Both the position numbers and the translations under genes were made by a program. Under the pieces are notes generated by a model that was given only the letters and a program-made list of their open reading frames with translations, had not been told where the DNA came from and searched no databases. This document shows, piece after piece, positions 6,055 through 12,079 of a DNA stretch of 12,079 bases. Location of the stretch: positions 1-12,079 of the forward strand of contig JAPKGY010000025.1 in assembly GCA_026647385.1 (NCBI GenBank). The letters run 5' to 3'. Positions within the stretch are counted from its first letter, which is position 1, and the number at the start of each line of letters is the position of its first letter. The DNA comes from Phycisphaerae bacterium (GTDB lineage: Bacteria > Planctomycetota > Phycisphaerae > UBA1845 > PWPN01).

Positions 6055-6990
6055 TCACCCGGCGCCGGCGGCGGCCGGGGTCAGTTTCTCGCGGAGTTTG
6101 TCGGCGATCAGGGTGTAGACCTGCGAGGGGATGACGTCCAGGCGCAGGACGGCCGCGAAGTCCTCGATCTGCGGCTCGATCTCGGAAAGGATCCTGGCCA
6201 GGACGACCGGCTCGAGATCCAGGCCGACCATGATGTTCTGGCAGGACTCCGCCACAACCTCGATGTCCTGCGGCGTCTCGCAGAGGTACTTGCCGACGCG
6301 GTCGGCCGCTCCGACGATCCGGGCGATGCGCAGGGCGGGCGTGTCGGACGTCGGCGGCGTCTCGCAATGCCAGCGGACGGCGTCGCAAACCACCTCGGGC
6401 AGATGCCAATGCTGCAGGATCATGGCCGAGACCTGGCCGTGCGTGACGTCGAAGGCGAGTTTCTCCATGTCGGCAAGGACGTCCTGGCCATGCGGGCAGT
6501 ATTGCCGGGCGATATCCCGATAGTCGGACATCAACGTCTCGTCGAGAATGACGATGCCCGTGTCGGCCAGCAGCCCGGCGACGAAGGCCTCCTCCCTGAA
6601 CCGCGGTTCGAGGGGGTCGGCCAGGCGGGCGGCGAGCACGGCCGTCGCCAGGGATCGGCGCCAGTAATAGGAAGTGTCGATCACCGGCGGACGTTTCTTG
6701 TCGATGCTGTCCACGATGTACCGCCCGAGCACGAGGGACCGGACGCGTTTCAAACCCAACAGGGTGAGGGCCTGGTTGAGCGTCGTGATTCTGCGGGCCA
6801 CGCCGAACAGCGGCGAGTTGGCCAGACGGAGCAGTTCGCCGGTCATGCCGGGATCCGTCGAGAGGACCTCGACAACCTCCTTATAGTCGAACTCGGGGTC
6901 CTGGACGATCTCGAGGAACCTCGCGGCCACCTGGGGCATCGAGGGGATGGCTGCCGACCGCTTGATCAGATCCAACACATTACTATCCAT
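6055..6990 (-). CDS. HDOD-domain signalling protein
   Basis: 311 residues. HDOD domains are catalytically inactive relatives of HD phosphohydrolases, used as protein-interaction or output modules in bacterial signalling. The hallmark N-terminal segment IPSMPQVAARFLEIV is at 15-29, DPGMTGELLRLANSPLFG at 46-63, and TTLNQALTLLGLKRVRSLVL at 69-88. The HD-like core is degenerate: GLLADTG at 139-145 replaces GLLHDIG, and HGQVSAMILQHWHLPEVV is at 184-201. Residues ~240-311 form an extra helical region of unknown role ending in an Ala/Gly tail. No receiver, GGDEF or EAL domain is attached. The ATG at 6990 is chosen because AGGAG lies seven bases upstream and the HDOD fold begins there; the frame is open upstream to 7182 but that part is non-domain sequence. 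It is first in orientation before the MFS-HEAT gene. Its long leader contains a stable inverted repeat. Confidence 0.92.
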   Translation of the reverse strand: MDSNVLDLIKRSAAIPSMPQVAARFLEIVQDPEFDYKEVVEVLSTDPGMTGELLRLANSPLFGVARRITTLNQALTLLGLKRVRSLVLGRYIVDSIDKKRPPVIDTSYYWRRSLATAVLAARLADPLEPRFREEAFVAGLLADTGIVILDETLMSDYRDIARQYCPHGQDVLADMEKLAFDVTHGQVSAMILQHWHLPEVVCDAVRWHCETPPTSDTPALRIARIVGAADRVGKYLCETPQDIEVVAESCQNIMVGLDLEPVVLARILSEIEPQIEDFAAVLRLDVIPSQVYTLIADKLREKLTPAAAGAG

Positions 6991-6997
6991 CTGAACT

Positions 6998-7002
6998 CTC
7001 CT
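6998..7002 (-). promoter_or_regulatory. ribosome binding site setting the HDOD start
   Basis: AGGAG with a seven-base spacer to the ATG at 6990; it rejects the 64-codon longer start at 7182. Confidence 0.65.
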
Positions 7003-7046
7003 CGATAGACCCGCCATGGACGAAAACAATGTGTCTCTTTCAAGAA

Positions 7047-7110
7047 ATCGGACCGCAGGCGGACGCCCCTTAGATGCGTTCGACGAAAAAAACGGCGGTG
7101 GCGGTCCGAT
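7047..7110 (-). promoter_or_regulatory. large inverted repeat in the HDOD gene leader, candidate RNA switch or attenuator
   Basis: ATCGGACCGC at 7047-7056 pairs perfectly with GCGGTCCGAT at 7101-7110, ten base pairs closing a 44-nt interior. On the minus-strand RNA the interior contains a seven-U run right after CCGCCG (7098-7087) and an inner ACGC/GCGT stem. It lies 57-120 nt before the HDOD start codon, so it would be in the 5' leader. It does not match the conserved cores of the cyclic-di-GMP riboswitch as I know them. It could be an attenuator, a protein-binding site or a chance GC hairpin. Confidence 0.4.
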
Positions 7111-7201
7111 AAGAGCCGTTCGATGCACACCGGCGCGGGGGATATTACCAGTCCCGGTGACGCGGAGGAGCCGATGAGCCATTTATCGCACGTGGCCCAT
7201 C

Positions 7202-7221
7202 CATAGTGCCGATCCACTATG
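7202..7221. promoter_or_regulatory. operator-like inverted repeat between divergent genes
   Basis: CATAGTG (7202-7208) and CACTATG (7215-7221) are perfect reverse complements separated by six bases. The site lies 97 bp before the small gene at 7318 and ~212 bp before the HDOD start. Its dyad size fits a dimeric helix-turn-helix repressor. No regulator gene is adjacent. Confidence 0.35.
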
Positions 7222-7306
7222 CGGCCGAGGAGGGACTGGCGGGTTTCACAACCGCGCGAAGCGTGGTGATCTTCGCCGGGCCCGAGCCACAGGCCGTCGC
7301 CACCCT

Positions 7307-7311
7307 GGAGG
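7307..7311 (+). promoter_or_regulatory. ribosome binding site of the small orphan gene
   Basis: GGAGG six bases before the ATG at 7318; it strongly supports this short frame as a gene. Confidence 0.6.
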
Positions 7312-7317
7312 AATCGG

Positions 7318-7596
7318 ATGGCTGCCGTTCGCGTGAACATGACCGTCGAAGTGGATCAGAAGGGCAACGGCCTGTGCATCCGCACGCCGGTGGCCGTCCA
7401 ACTCGTGTACGAAGACAAGCAATGGTACGTCGAATGCGACGCACCGCGCCTGACCACCGATCCATGTGACACGATGGAGGAGGCCCTGGTCAGCGGAACG
7501 CGCATGCTCGGCGACGAGCTGCAGGCGGCGGTCGTCGAACGCCCCTTGATCGTCGGTCGAATTACACCCGAAGGCGTGGCCAGCATGTTCGCCTGA
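7318..7596 (+). CDS. small conserved-looking protein, HicB-antitoxin-like fold suspected
   Basis: 92 residues with a strong ribosome site. I do not recognise a named family. Residues 5-40 alternate as short beta strands (VRVNMTVEV, IRTPVAVQLVYEDKQWYVEC). A Pro/Asp turn (DAPRLTTDPCD, 41-51) and a helix TMEEALVSGTRMLGDELQA (52-70) follow. This order, an aromatic strand, a Pro-containing turn and an xTxEEAL...L...L helix, is the signature shape of HicB/UPF0150 partial RNase-H-fold antitoxins. No HicA toxin frame and no C-terminal DNA-binding domain is present, so it would be an orphan. Three Cys residues (20, 40, 50) could be coincidental. It diverges from the HDOD gene and converges with the DUF1680 gene, its stop 28 bp from that gene's end. 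Function unknown; the HicB likeness is inference. Confidence 0.75.
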   Translation: MAAVRVNMTVEVDQKGNGLCIRTPVAVQLVYEDKQWYVECDAPRLTTDPCDTMEEALVSGTRMLGDELQAAVVERPLIVGRITPEGVASMFA

Positions 7597-7599
7597 CCC

Positions 7600-7621
7600 G
7601 CGCGACGGAAGAAAACCGCGC
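7600..7621. terminator. possible shared hairpin in the 28-bp convergent gap
   Basis: GCGCG (7600-7604) pairs with CGCGC (7617-7621) around a 12-nt A-rich loop. It would sit at the 3' ends of both converging genes. The stem is short and no T-run is present, so confidence is low. Confidence 0.2.
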
Positions 7622-7624
7622 CCC

Positions 7625-9898
7625 CTACCGATCAAACGCAGCCAATTCCGCGCAACTCGAAAACGTCTCCCTGGGCTTGTCACCGCACGCGGGCTTTCCG
7701 ACCACGCGAACGCCGTAGATCCGCGTCGGGGGGATGACCAACTCGAATGGCTGCCCATTCTCGAGCCGCGGCGGCTTATCCGCGGTGGTCTGCGGGTAGG
7801 TCTCCAGTCGGCCGACCGGTTTCCATTGGCCATCCTTTTCCGTAAGAATAAAAACCTCCGGTTTGCCGGCGCTGGTATCAAACCAGCCGCCATCGTCGGA
7901 CGTCTGCCCGTGACGGAAAACGATGCGGCGAGCCTCAACCGGCTCGCTCACGGTCACCTGCCACCAGTCCTCCTCCCGTAGTCGGCCGTTCTGGGTGACG
8001 CGATGGGTCGTTGGGTCGCCGTCCGCAATGCTCCCCTCGATGCCCCCGCCCCGCGACCACCCCTCCTCGCCGTCGAACGTCAAGGACAACTCGGTCTTCG
8101 GAAGCAATTGCGCTTCGCGCATCCAGACGGCCACCTTTTCCTTCTGCACGCAGGCGAACGGGCCAAGGACCACGCGCATATCGCGCACCCCCTCGGACGT
8201 GAGGACCTTTCCGGCAAACGCGGCGAGCAGCCCCTTCTCCTCGTCGGCCAATCCGGCGATCTCGCCCGCAGGCTCGAAGGTCGGCGCATCGGTCACACCG
8301 ATCAGTCGAGGAGAGGGTAACGTCGGGTTCCATCGCGGACTGGCACACAGGACCAACGGCCCCTTGGCGGCCGCCATCTTGCCCTCGTGTTCCCCGCAGC
8401 CGCGAATCCACCGCGGGGCGACATCCAGATCGAGCGACACGCGGTCGCCCGATCGCCACTGTCTTTCGAGCACCGCGAGGTTCTCCGATTTGCGCTCGAT
8501 GGGTTCGCCGTTCACCGCCAACCGGTAGTTCCTGGACCAGGGCGGAATGCGCAGTTCCAGGCGAAAGGACGCGGGCTTGTCCGGCAGAACCTCGATCGCG
8601 ATTCGCCCGTCGGAGGGGTACTGCGTCTGCTGCCGGATTTCGACGGGGCCGACGCCGGGGATCTCCCCCTTGAATCGCGATGGGCCGTACAGGTTGATCC
8701 GCGCCCCTCCGGAGGCCGTCGAGTAAAAGAAGGTTGGAATCATGGCCACACCCCGTGGCCCGCTCGAGTGGCAGCAGTTCACGTTCTGTGTGAATTTCTT
8801 GGCACCGACCAGCTCGGTGAAGTAACACCAGTCGTGGCCGTCCTCAGCCTGTGCGCCGAGGAGATGGTTGTAGATCAACCGCTCGACGGCGTCGGCGTAT
8901 TTCGTTTCGCCGGTCAACGCGAAAAGGGCCATCGAGAGCTGCATCCAGGTCACGTTCGCGCAGGTTTCGGCGATGGCACCCGTGTCAGGCAGGTGCCCGT
9001 CGGGCTGAAAGTGCTCGCCGAGGCTCGTGCCGCCGGTGATGAAGACCTGGTTCGCCTCGATGTCGTCCCAGCCGTTGCAGGCGGCCTCGAGAAACCGTGC
9101 GTCCCCGACCACGCGATACAACTCGCACAGCCCGACGAGATTGCTCATCATTTCGTAGGCTTTGCGGTTGGCGGTCCGGTTCACCTTGCCATGAGCCAGC
9201 AGGCTGCTCAGCACTTTGGGCCCATGCGGTTGGTCCCAGCTCTCGACCAGGTACTTGCAGAAGGCGAGAAATCGCTCGTCGCCCGTGGCGCGGTAGAGCA
9301 GCACCATCGGCTCCAAAACGCTGGTGGCGGCCATGCCCTTGTGGGTTCCGGATTCGATGATGTCGCGCTTGTCCGCGCCAAACGTATCGACGAGCAGATC
9401 GCCGACGCGCCCGGCTCCGCGCAGGGCGGCCGGGTCCCCGGTCGCCCGATAGTACGCCATCAAGCCGATGAGATTGTACTTGTGAACCCACACGTCCCAG
9501 CTCGTCCAGCGATCCTTGTCCTCGTAAGTCCCGAGATAGCCGTCCTCTTTCTGGGTGGCCAGCAGATCGCGGACGGCCTGGTCGATCCTGGACTTGAGCT
9601 TCTCGTCCCCCGAGTACTGCCAGGTCAACACGGCCGCGTGAAGCCACTTGCCGATGTGCTCGCCGATCCAGGCGTGATTGCCCGGGCGGTGTCGGAAGCC
9701 GTCGAGCATCTCGTCCATCGGCGCATGCGTCAGCCTGCCGGTTCGGTTGCGTTCGACCCGCCGACCCAGAAATCCTTCGACCTGAACCGCACCGGGCGAA
9801 GCCCACTGCAACCGATCCGCCACGCGTGCGGCTACGGGCTGCGGGACTTCGTTGACTGCGACGGCCATCACACACATCCCGAACATCACATCGATCAT
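7625..9898 (-). CDS. DUF1680 / GH127-family glycosidase (beta-L-arabinofuranosidase-like) with C-terminal beta-sandwich
   Basis: Likely hydrolyses beta-L-arabinofuranosides or related glycan side chains with a zinc-bound cysteine nucleophile, the GH127 mechanism. 757 residues. The N-terminal part of the catalytic (alpha/alpha)6 barrel shows AWIGEHIGKWLHAA (~76-89). The GH127 zinc ligands are visible as E311-x-C313 in ETCANVTWMQ and the pair C375-C376 in NVNCCHSSGPRG; the first Cys of the pair is the expected nucleophile. Beta domains follow. Residues ~604-757 resemble an F5/8-type or CBM32-like carbohydrate-binding domain (DGDPTTHRVTQNGR, WWQVTVSEPVEARRIVFRHG). The ATG at 9898 is chosen because GAGGAG lies six bases upstream; an ATG at 9904 is too close to it. 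The N-terminus is hydrophobic (VMFGMCVMAVAV) but lacks a basic n-region, so export is uncertain. It lies downstream of the sulfatase-like gene on the same strand. The family call is firm; the precise substrate is inference. Confidence 0.93.
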   Translation of the reverse strand: MIDVMFGMCVMAVAVNEVPQPVAARVADRLQWASPGAVQVEGFLGRRVERNRTGRLTHAPMDEMLDGFRHRPGNHAWIGEHIGKWLHAAVLTWQYSGDEKLKSRIDQAVRDLLATQKEDGYLGTYEDKDRWTSWDVWVHKYNLIGLMAYYRATGDPAALRGAGRVGDLLVDTFGADKRDIIESGTHKGMAATSVLEPMVLLYRATGDERFLAFCKYLVESWDQPHGPKVLSSLLAHGKVNRTANRKAYEMMSNLVGLCELYRVVGDARFLEAACNGWDDIEANQVFITGGTSLGEHFQPDGHLPDTGAIAETCANVTWMQLSMALFALTGETKYADAVERLIYNHLLGAQAEDGHDWCYFTELVGAKKFTQNVNCCHSSGPRGVAMIPTFFYSTASGGARINLYGPSRFKGEIPGVGPVEIRQQTQYPSDGRIAIEVLPDKPASFRLELRIPPWSRNYRLAVNGEPIERKSENLAVLERQWRSGDRVSLDLDVAPRWIRGCGEHEGKMAAAKGPLVLCASPRWNPTLPSPRLIGVTDAPTFEPAGEIAGLADEEKGLLAAFAGKVLTSEGVRDMRVVLGPFACVQKEKVAVWMREAQLLPKTELSLTFDGEEGWSRGGGIEGSIADGDPTTHRVTQNGRLREEDWWQVTVSEPVEARRIVFRHGQTSDDGGWFDTSAGKPEVFILTEKDGQWKPVGRLETYPQTTADKPPRLENGQPFELVIPPTRIYGVRVVGKPACGDKPRETFSSCAELAAFDR

Positions 9899-9904
9899 CA
9901 CCAT

Positions 9905-9910
9905 CTCCTC
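9905..9910 (-). promoter_or_regulatory. ribosome binding site deciding the glycosidase start
   Basis: GAGGAG directly abuts one ATG (9904) and sits six bases before the next in-frame ATG (9898); normal spacing favours 9898. Confidence 0.55.
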
Positions 9911-10127
9911 GCTTGCAGCCAGCAACTCGTCTCACACCACGCCATCCGGCTCATCAGGCCATCAGAGCCCCAGGCGGACACGTTCCGGCATGGCCGCAGG
10001 CAAAGCCGGAAGCGACGAGTCAGGTTCACACGCCGAACCACACCCGACCGGTCTGCGACGCGTTCTGCTCAGCCCTGCTCACTCCCCTGCGATCGAGGCT
10101 CGCTGCGCCATCCGAGCCAGCCGCCGA

Positions 10128-10298
10128 GCTTCCGAGCCGGCCGCTGTGCGGCCGGGCCCCGTCGCTCCCGCTCCGGGCTCTGAAAACAGGTCGGCCGCTG
10201 TGCTTCCGAGCTTCCGTGCCGGCCGCTGTGCTTCCGAGCCGGCCGCCGTGCGGCCGGGCCCCGTCGCTCCCGCTCCGGGCTCTGAAAACAGGTCGGCC
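10128..10298. repeat. 69-bp direct repeat, two copies at 102-bp period, each with a strong hairpin
   Basis: Copy A is 10128-10196 and copy B 10230-10298; they differ at one base (T10145/C10247). Each contains CCGGCCGC, a three-base loop, then GCGGCCGG (10137-10155 and 10239-10257). The sole difference is the first loop base (TGT versus CGT). Each then has CCCGTCGCTCCCGCTCCGGG (10158-10177, 10260-10279) and a tail CTCTGAAAACAGGTCGGCC. The 33-bp spacer between copies carries partial extra units (CTTCCG..CCGGCCGCTGTG). The array sits in the 3' region of the sulfatase-like gene, upstream of the glycosidase. Confidence 0.9.
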
Positions 10299-10305
10299 AC
10301 CATTA

Positions 10306-12079
10306 CTATGGCTCCCTTAACTCCTCCGCCAATCGATGCACGGTCTCGATCGCCGCCGGGTCCGGCGTATAGTTGCCCACGTAGACAGACCGATTCGGTT
10401 CGGAGTAGTAAGTCAACTGCCAGGTATGCCAGCCGGCAAGCAGCGATCGCATGGCAGTCGCCAACTCCGGCCGGGTCTCGGCGAGGTTGCCGCGTTCGCC
10501 CGGATCGGACTGAAGATCGAACAGGTACTCCAGCGCATCCGTGAGATCGTAGAGGTACTTGATCTTGTCGAGATACACCGTCTCCTGCCAGCGCGTGTAC
10601 TGCGTCATCGAGAACACCGGCCGACTGCGATCGCTGTAATCGGAATCGAGCACGTTCACGCCCTGCCAGCCGGGATGGGGCTGGATGCCGACGAGGTCGG
10701 CCACGGTGGGAGCGATGTCGATCCCGGACACGGTGGCTGTCACCGTCGAGGGCAAGGCCCCGGGCAGAGCGGCCCGAACCTCCGGGCCGACCCAGATGAT
10801 CAGCGGCGTGTGGACCATCTCCTCCCAGGTGTGTACGCCGTGACGGGCCAGGCCATGCTCCATGAACGCCTCGCCGTGATCGCCGGTCGCGACGACGAGG
10901 GTGCGATTGAGGACACCCGCCCTATCGAGGTCGGCGAGTATCCGCCCCACCCAATGATCCATGTAGCGAACCGCGTTGTTGTACTGGTTCACGAGCTTGG
11001 GCAGCACGTCGGCCGGGATGTGAACGATCCCGTCGCCGTTGGAGTATACAGGAGGGACGGGCTGATAGTGACTTGCCCACGGCTCGGGCACTTCGTAGTT
11101 GAAGTGCGGCGACTGGAGATAGAATCCGCAGTAGAAAGGCCGGGGATCGGTCCGGGCGGCGATCCACCTGGCGAACTCGCCGACGGCGATCCGATCGTCC
11201 ATCCGCATGCAATCCGGTTGCGGCACCGGATAGGTATCCTGCGAGAAGTACGCATCGTAGTCCGCCGGGCGGCGGAAGCTGTTGATGTTGTCGAAAGCCT
11301 CGTTGCCGCTGCTGAACAGGGCCAGCTCGTAGCCGGCCAGTTGGAGGGCCCGCGGCAGCGTCAAAAACGGGTAGGCGATCGTGGTGAAATAATCGAAACG
11401 CCCGCCGCGGAGCATGTACAACGAGGTCTCCAGCGACACAACGCTGCAACTGGAAAACGACGACGGCGAGATGCAGTGCGTGAAGCGAACGCCCTCGTCG
11501 GCCAGTCGATCCAGGTTGGGGGTGACGTCCTCGCGGGGATTGCCGTAGCAGTGCAACGCCTTGGCCGGCGTCGACTCCATCAGCAGATAGACGACGTTGG
11601 GCGCGGGCGCGCGCCGCGAGCCGATCCGTTCGGCGTACTCCCGCTCGGTAACAACGGGGGGTCCGAAGCGCTCCGGGACGGGGCCTCGCAACTTTTCGTC
11701 GGAGAACATCCGGATCAGGTTGAAAGCCCGCAGCGGCGGTACGGAACGGCAGGTGACGGTCAGCGCCTCGCTGGGTTGAACGCTGATCTCCCAGGCCAAC
11801 AGAACCACCACAACCGTCAAGCCACCCGCAAAGGGAGCCGCCCATCGACGTCGGACCGCTGCCCCGGGCCCGGGCGCGCCGGCCACGTACCCGCGCGAGG
11901 CCTCCGCCAGTCGCCGGAACGATTTCACCGAAGCCCAACCGATCTTCAGCTGCTCGACGACCTTCCAGTTGTGCTCCTTGTACTTGGCGAACTTGGGATC
12001 GTCGGAAGCGGTCGAGATCAGCGAGACCACGGCATCGCCGAGGTGACCCGTCGACCACACCGGACCGAACTTCGGATGG
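10306..12079 (-). CDS. membrane-anchored sulfatase-superfamily protein lacking the formylglycine motif, N-terminus outside window
   Basis: The frame runs to the right edge; residues below are numbered from the GTG at 12060, giving 584, with six more codons open upstream. An internal membrane span lies at ~74-90 (APFAGGLTVVVVLLAW), and further N-terminal spans may lie outside. The alkaline-phosphatase-fold domain begins at NVVYLLMESTPAKAL (155-169), with Glu162 as a metal ligand in the ES style of LtaS/MdoB-type enzymes. TPNLDRLADEGVRFTH (180-195), the nucleophile segment SPSSFSSCSVVSLETSLY (198-215), SPHFNY (317-322), a YNNAVRYMDHWVGRIL helix (360-374) and GDHGEAFMEHG (393-403) follow. Where classical sulfatases have Cys-x-Pro-Ser-Arg, the aligned residues are S203-S-C-S-V: Ser at the nucleophile place and no Pro or Arg. 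It may therefore be a phospho-transferase or hydrolase, or a Ser-type relative, rather than a formylglycine sulfatase. The stop is TAG at 10308-10306. The glycosidase gene lies downstream on the same strand. Confidence 0.9.
   Translation of the reverse strand, partial: HPKFGPVWSTGHLGDAVVSLISTASDDPKFAKYKEHNWKVVEQLKIGWASVKSFRRLAEASRGYVAGAPGPGAAVRRRWAAPFAGGLTVVVVLLAWEISVQPSEALTVTCRSVPPLRAFNLIRMFSDEKLRGPVPERFGPPVVTEREYAERIGSRRAPAPNVVYLLMESTPAKALHCYGNPREDVTPNLDRLADEGVRFTHCISPSSFSSCSVVSLETSLYMLRGGRFDYFTTIAYPFLTLPRALQLAGYELALFSSGNEAFDNINSFRRPADYDAYFSQDTYPVPQPDCMRMDDRIAVGEFARWIAARTDPRPFYCGFYLQSPHFNYEVPEPWASHYQPVPPVYSNGDGIVHIPADVLPKLVNQYNNAVRYMDHWVGRILADLDRAGVLNRTLVVATGDHGEAFMEHGLARHGVHTWEEMVHTPLIIWVGPEVRAALPGALPSTVTATVSGIDIAPTVADLVGIQPHPGWQGVNVLDSDYSDRSRPVFSMTQYTRWQETVYLDKIKYLYDLTDALEYLFDLQSDPGERGNLAETRPELATAMRSLLAGWHTWQLTYYSEPNRSVYVGNYTPDPAAIETVHRLAEELREP

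Larger units (their letters stand above)
9899..10305. other. 407-bp gap between the sulfatase-like and glycosidase genes
   Basis: No convincing gene; frames on both strands reflect the repeat and GC bias. The 9911-10127 part shows no named element or AT-rich promoter. The 10128-10298 part is the direct repeat described separately, ending eight bases from the sulfatase-like stop codon. Confidence 0.6.

Noticed and set aside
6055..7182. A longer HDOD protein starting at 7182
   Set aside because: The extra 64 residues are Arg/Pro-rich, contain the leader inverted repeat, and the ribosome site at 6998-7002 points to 6990.
8387..10183. A 598-codon plus-strand frame over the glycosidase
   Set aside because: It is the mirror of the glycosidase, which has catalytic Cys and Glu ligands and a good ribosome site; the mirror has no recognisable motif.
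10128..10298. CRISPR array
   Set aside because: Only two copies, unit too long, spacer itself built of partial repeat units, and no cas genes.
10079..10303. A 74-codon minus-strand frame encoding a repeated peptide
   Set aside because: The peptide repeat follows simply from the 102-bp DNA period, which is a multiple of three; nothing suggests translation.

Overview
The window is GC-rich, loosely packed bacterial DNA: seven well-supported genes in 12 kb, separated by several 300-650 bp gaps. Genes on both strands mostly have good Shine-Dalgarno sites. The mix of a DUF1680/GH127 glycosidase, a sulfatase-superfamily membrane protein, an MFS permease fused to HEAT repeats, an orphan HDOD protein and a low-complexity Ser/Gly protein, with roomy intergenic DNA, suggests a planctomycete or related PVC-group bacterium, probably from a metagenome. 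That placement is inference; no marker gene is present.

Layout. The left edge (1-876, +) holds the 3' part of an alpha-helical, six-hairpin-like sugar-active protein. Its first ~105 bases are AT-rich and may belong to something else. Next comes a minus-strand low-complexity protein with no Cys, Trp or His (1099-1677), then a 644-bp gap with an AT-rich patch full of short palindromes. A type II thymidine kinase follows (2322-2948, +), with a possible 55-codon minus-strand ORF over its 3' end. On the minus strand lie an HDOD signalling protein (6055-6990, first in transcription) and an 810-residue MFS-HEAT fusion (3260-5692). The gaps around them carry GC-rich palindromes. A 92-residue HicB-antitoxin-like orphan (7318-7596, +) diverges from the HDOD gene across a 327-bp region with two clear inverted repeats. 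The right third (minus strand) has a sulfatase/phosphotransferase-fold membrane protein running off the window (10306-12079) and a DUF1680 glycosidase (7625-9898). They are separated by a 407-bp gap containing a 69-bp direct repeat at 102-bp period, each copy with a strong hairpin.

Functional reading. The two sugar-active genes and the alkaline-phosphatase-fold enzyme are consistent with handling of arabinose-containing or substituted polysaccharides. Thymidine kinase is nucleotide salvage. HDOD and MFS-HEAT could be regulatory and transport partners, but only orientation and order support that. No CRISPR array, tRNA, rRNA or transposase is visible. The best leads are the sulfatase-like protein lacking the formylglycine motif, the hairpin repeat, the structured leader of the HDOD gene, and the permease-HEAT fusion.
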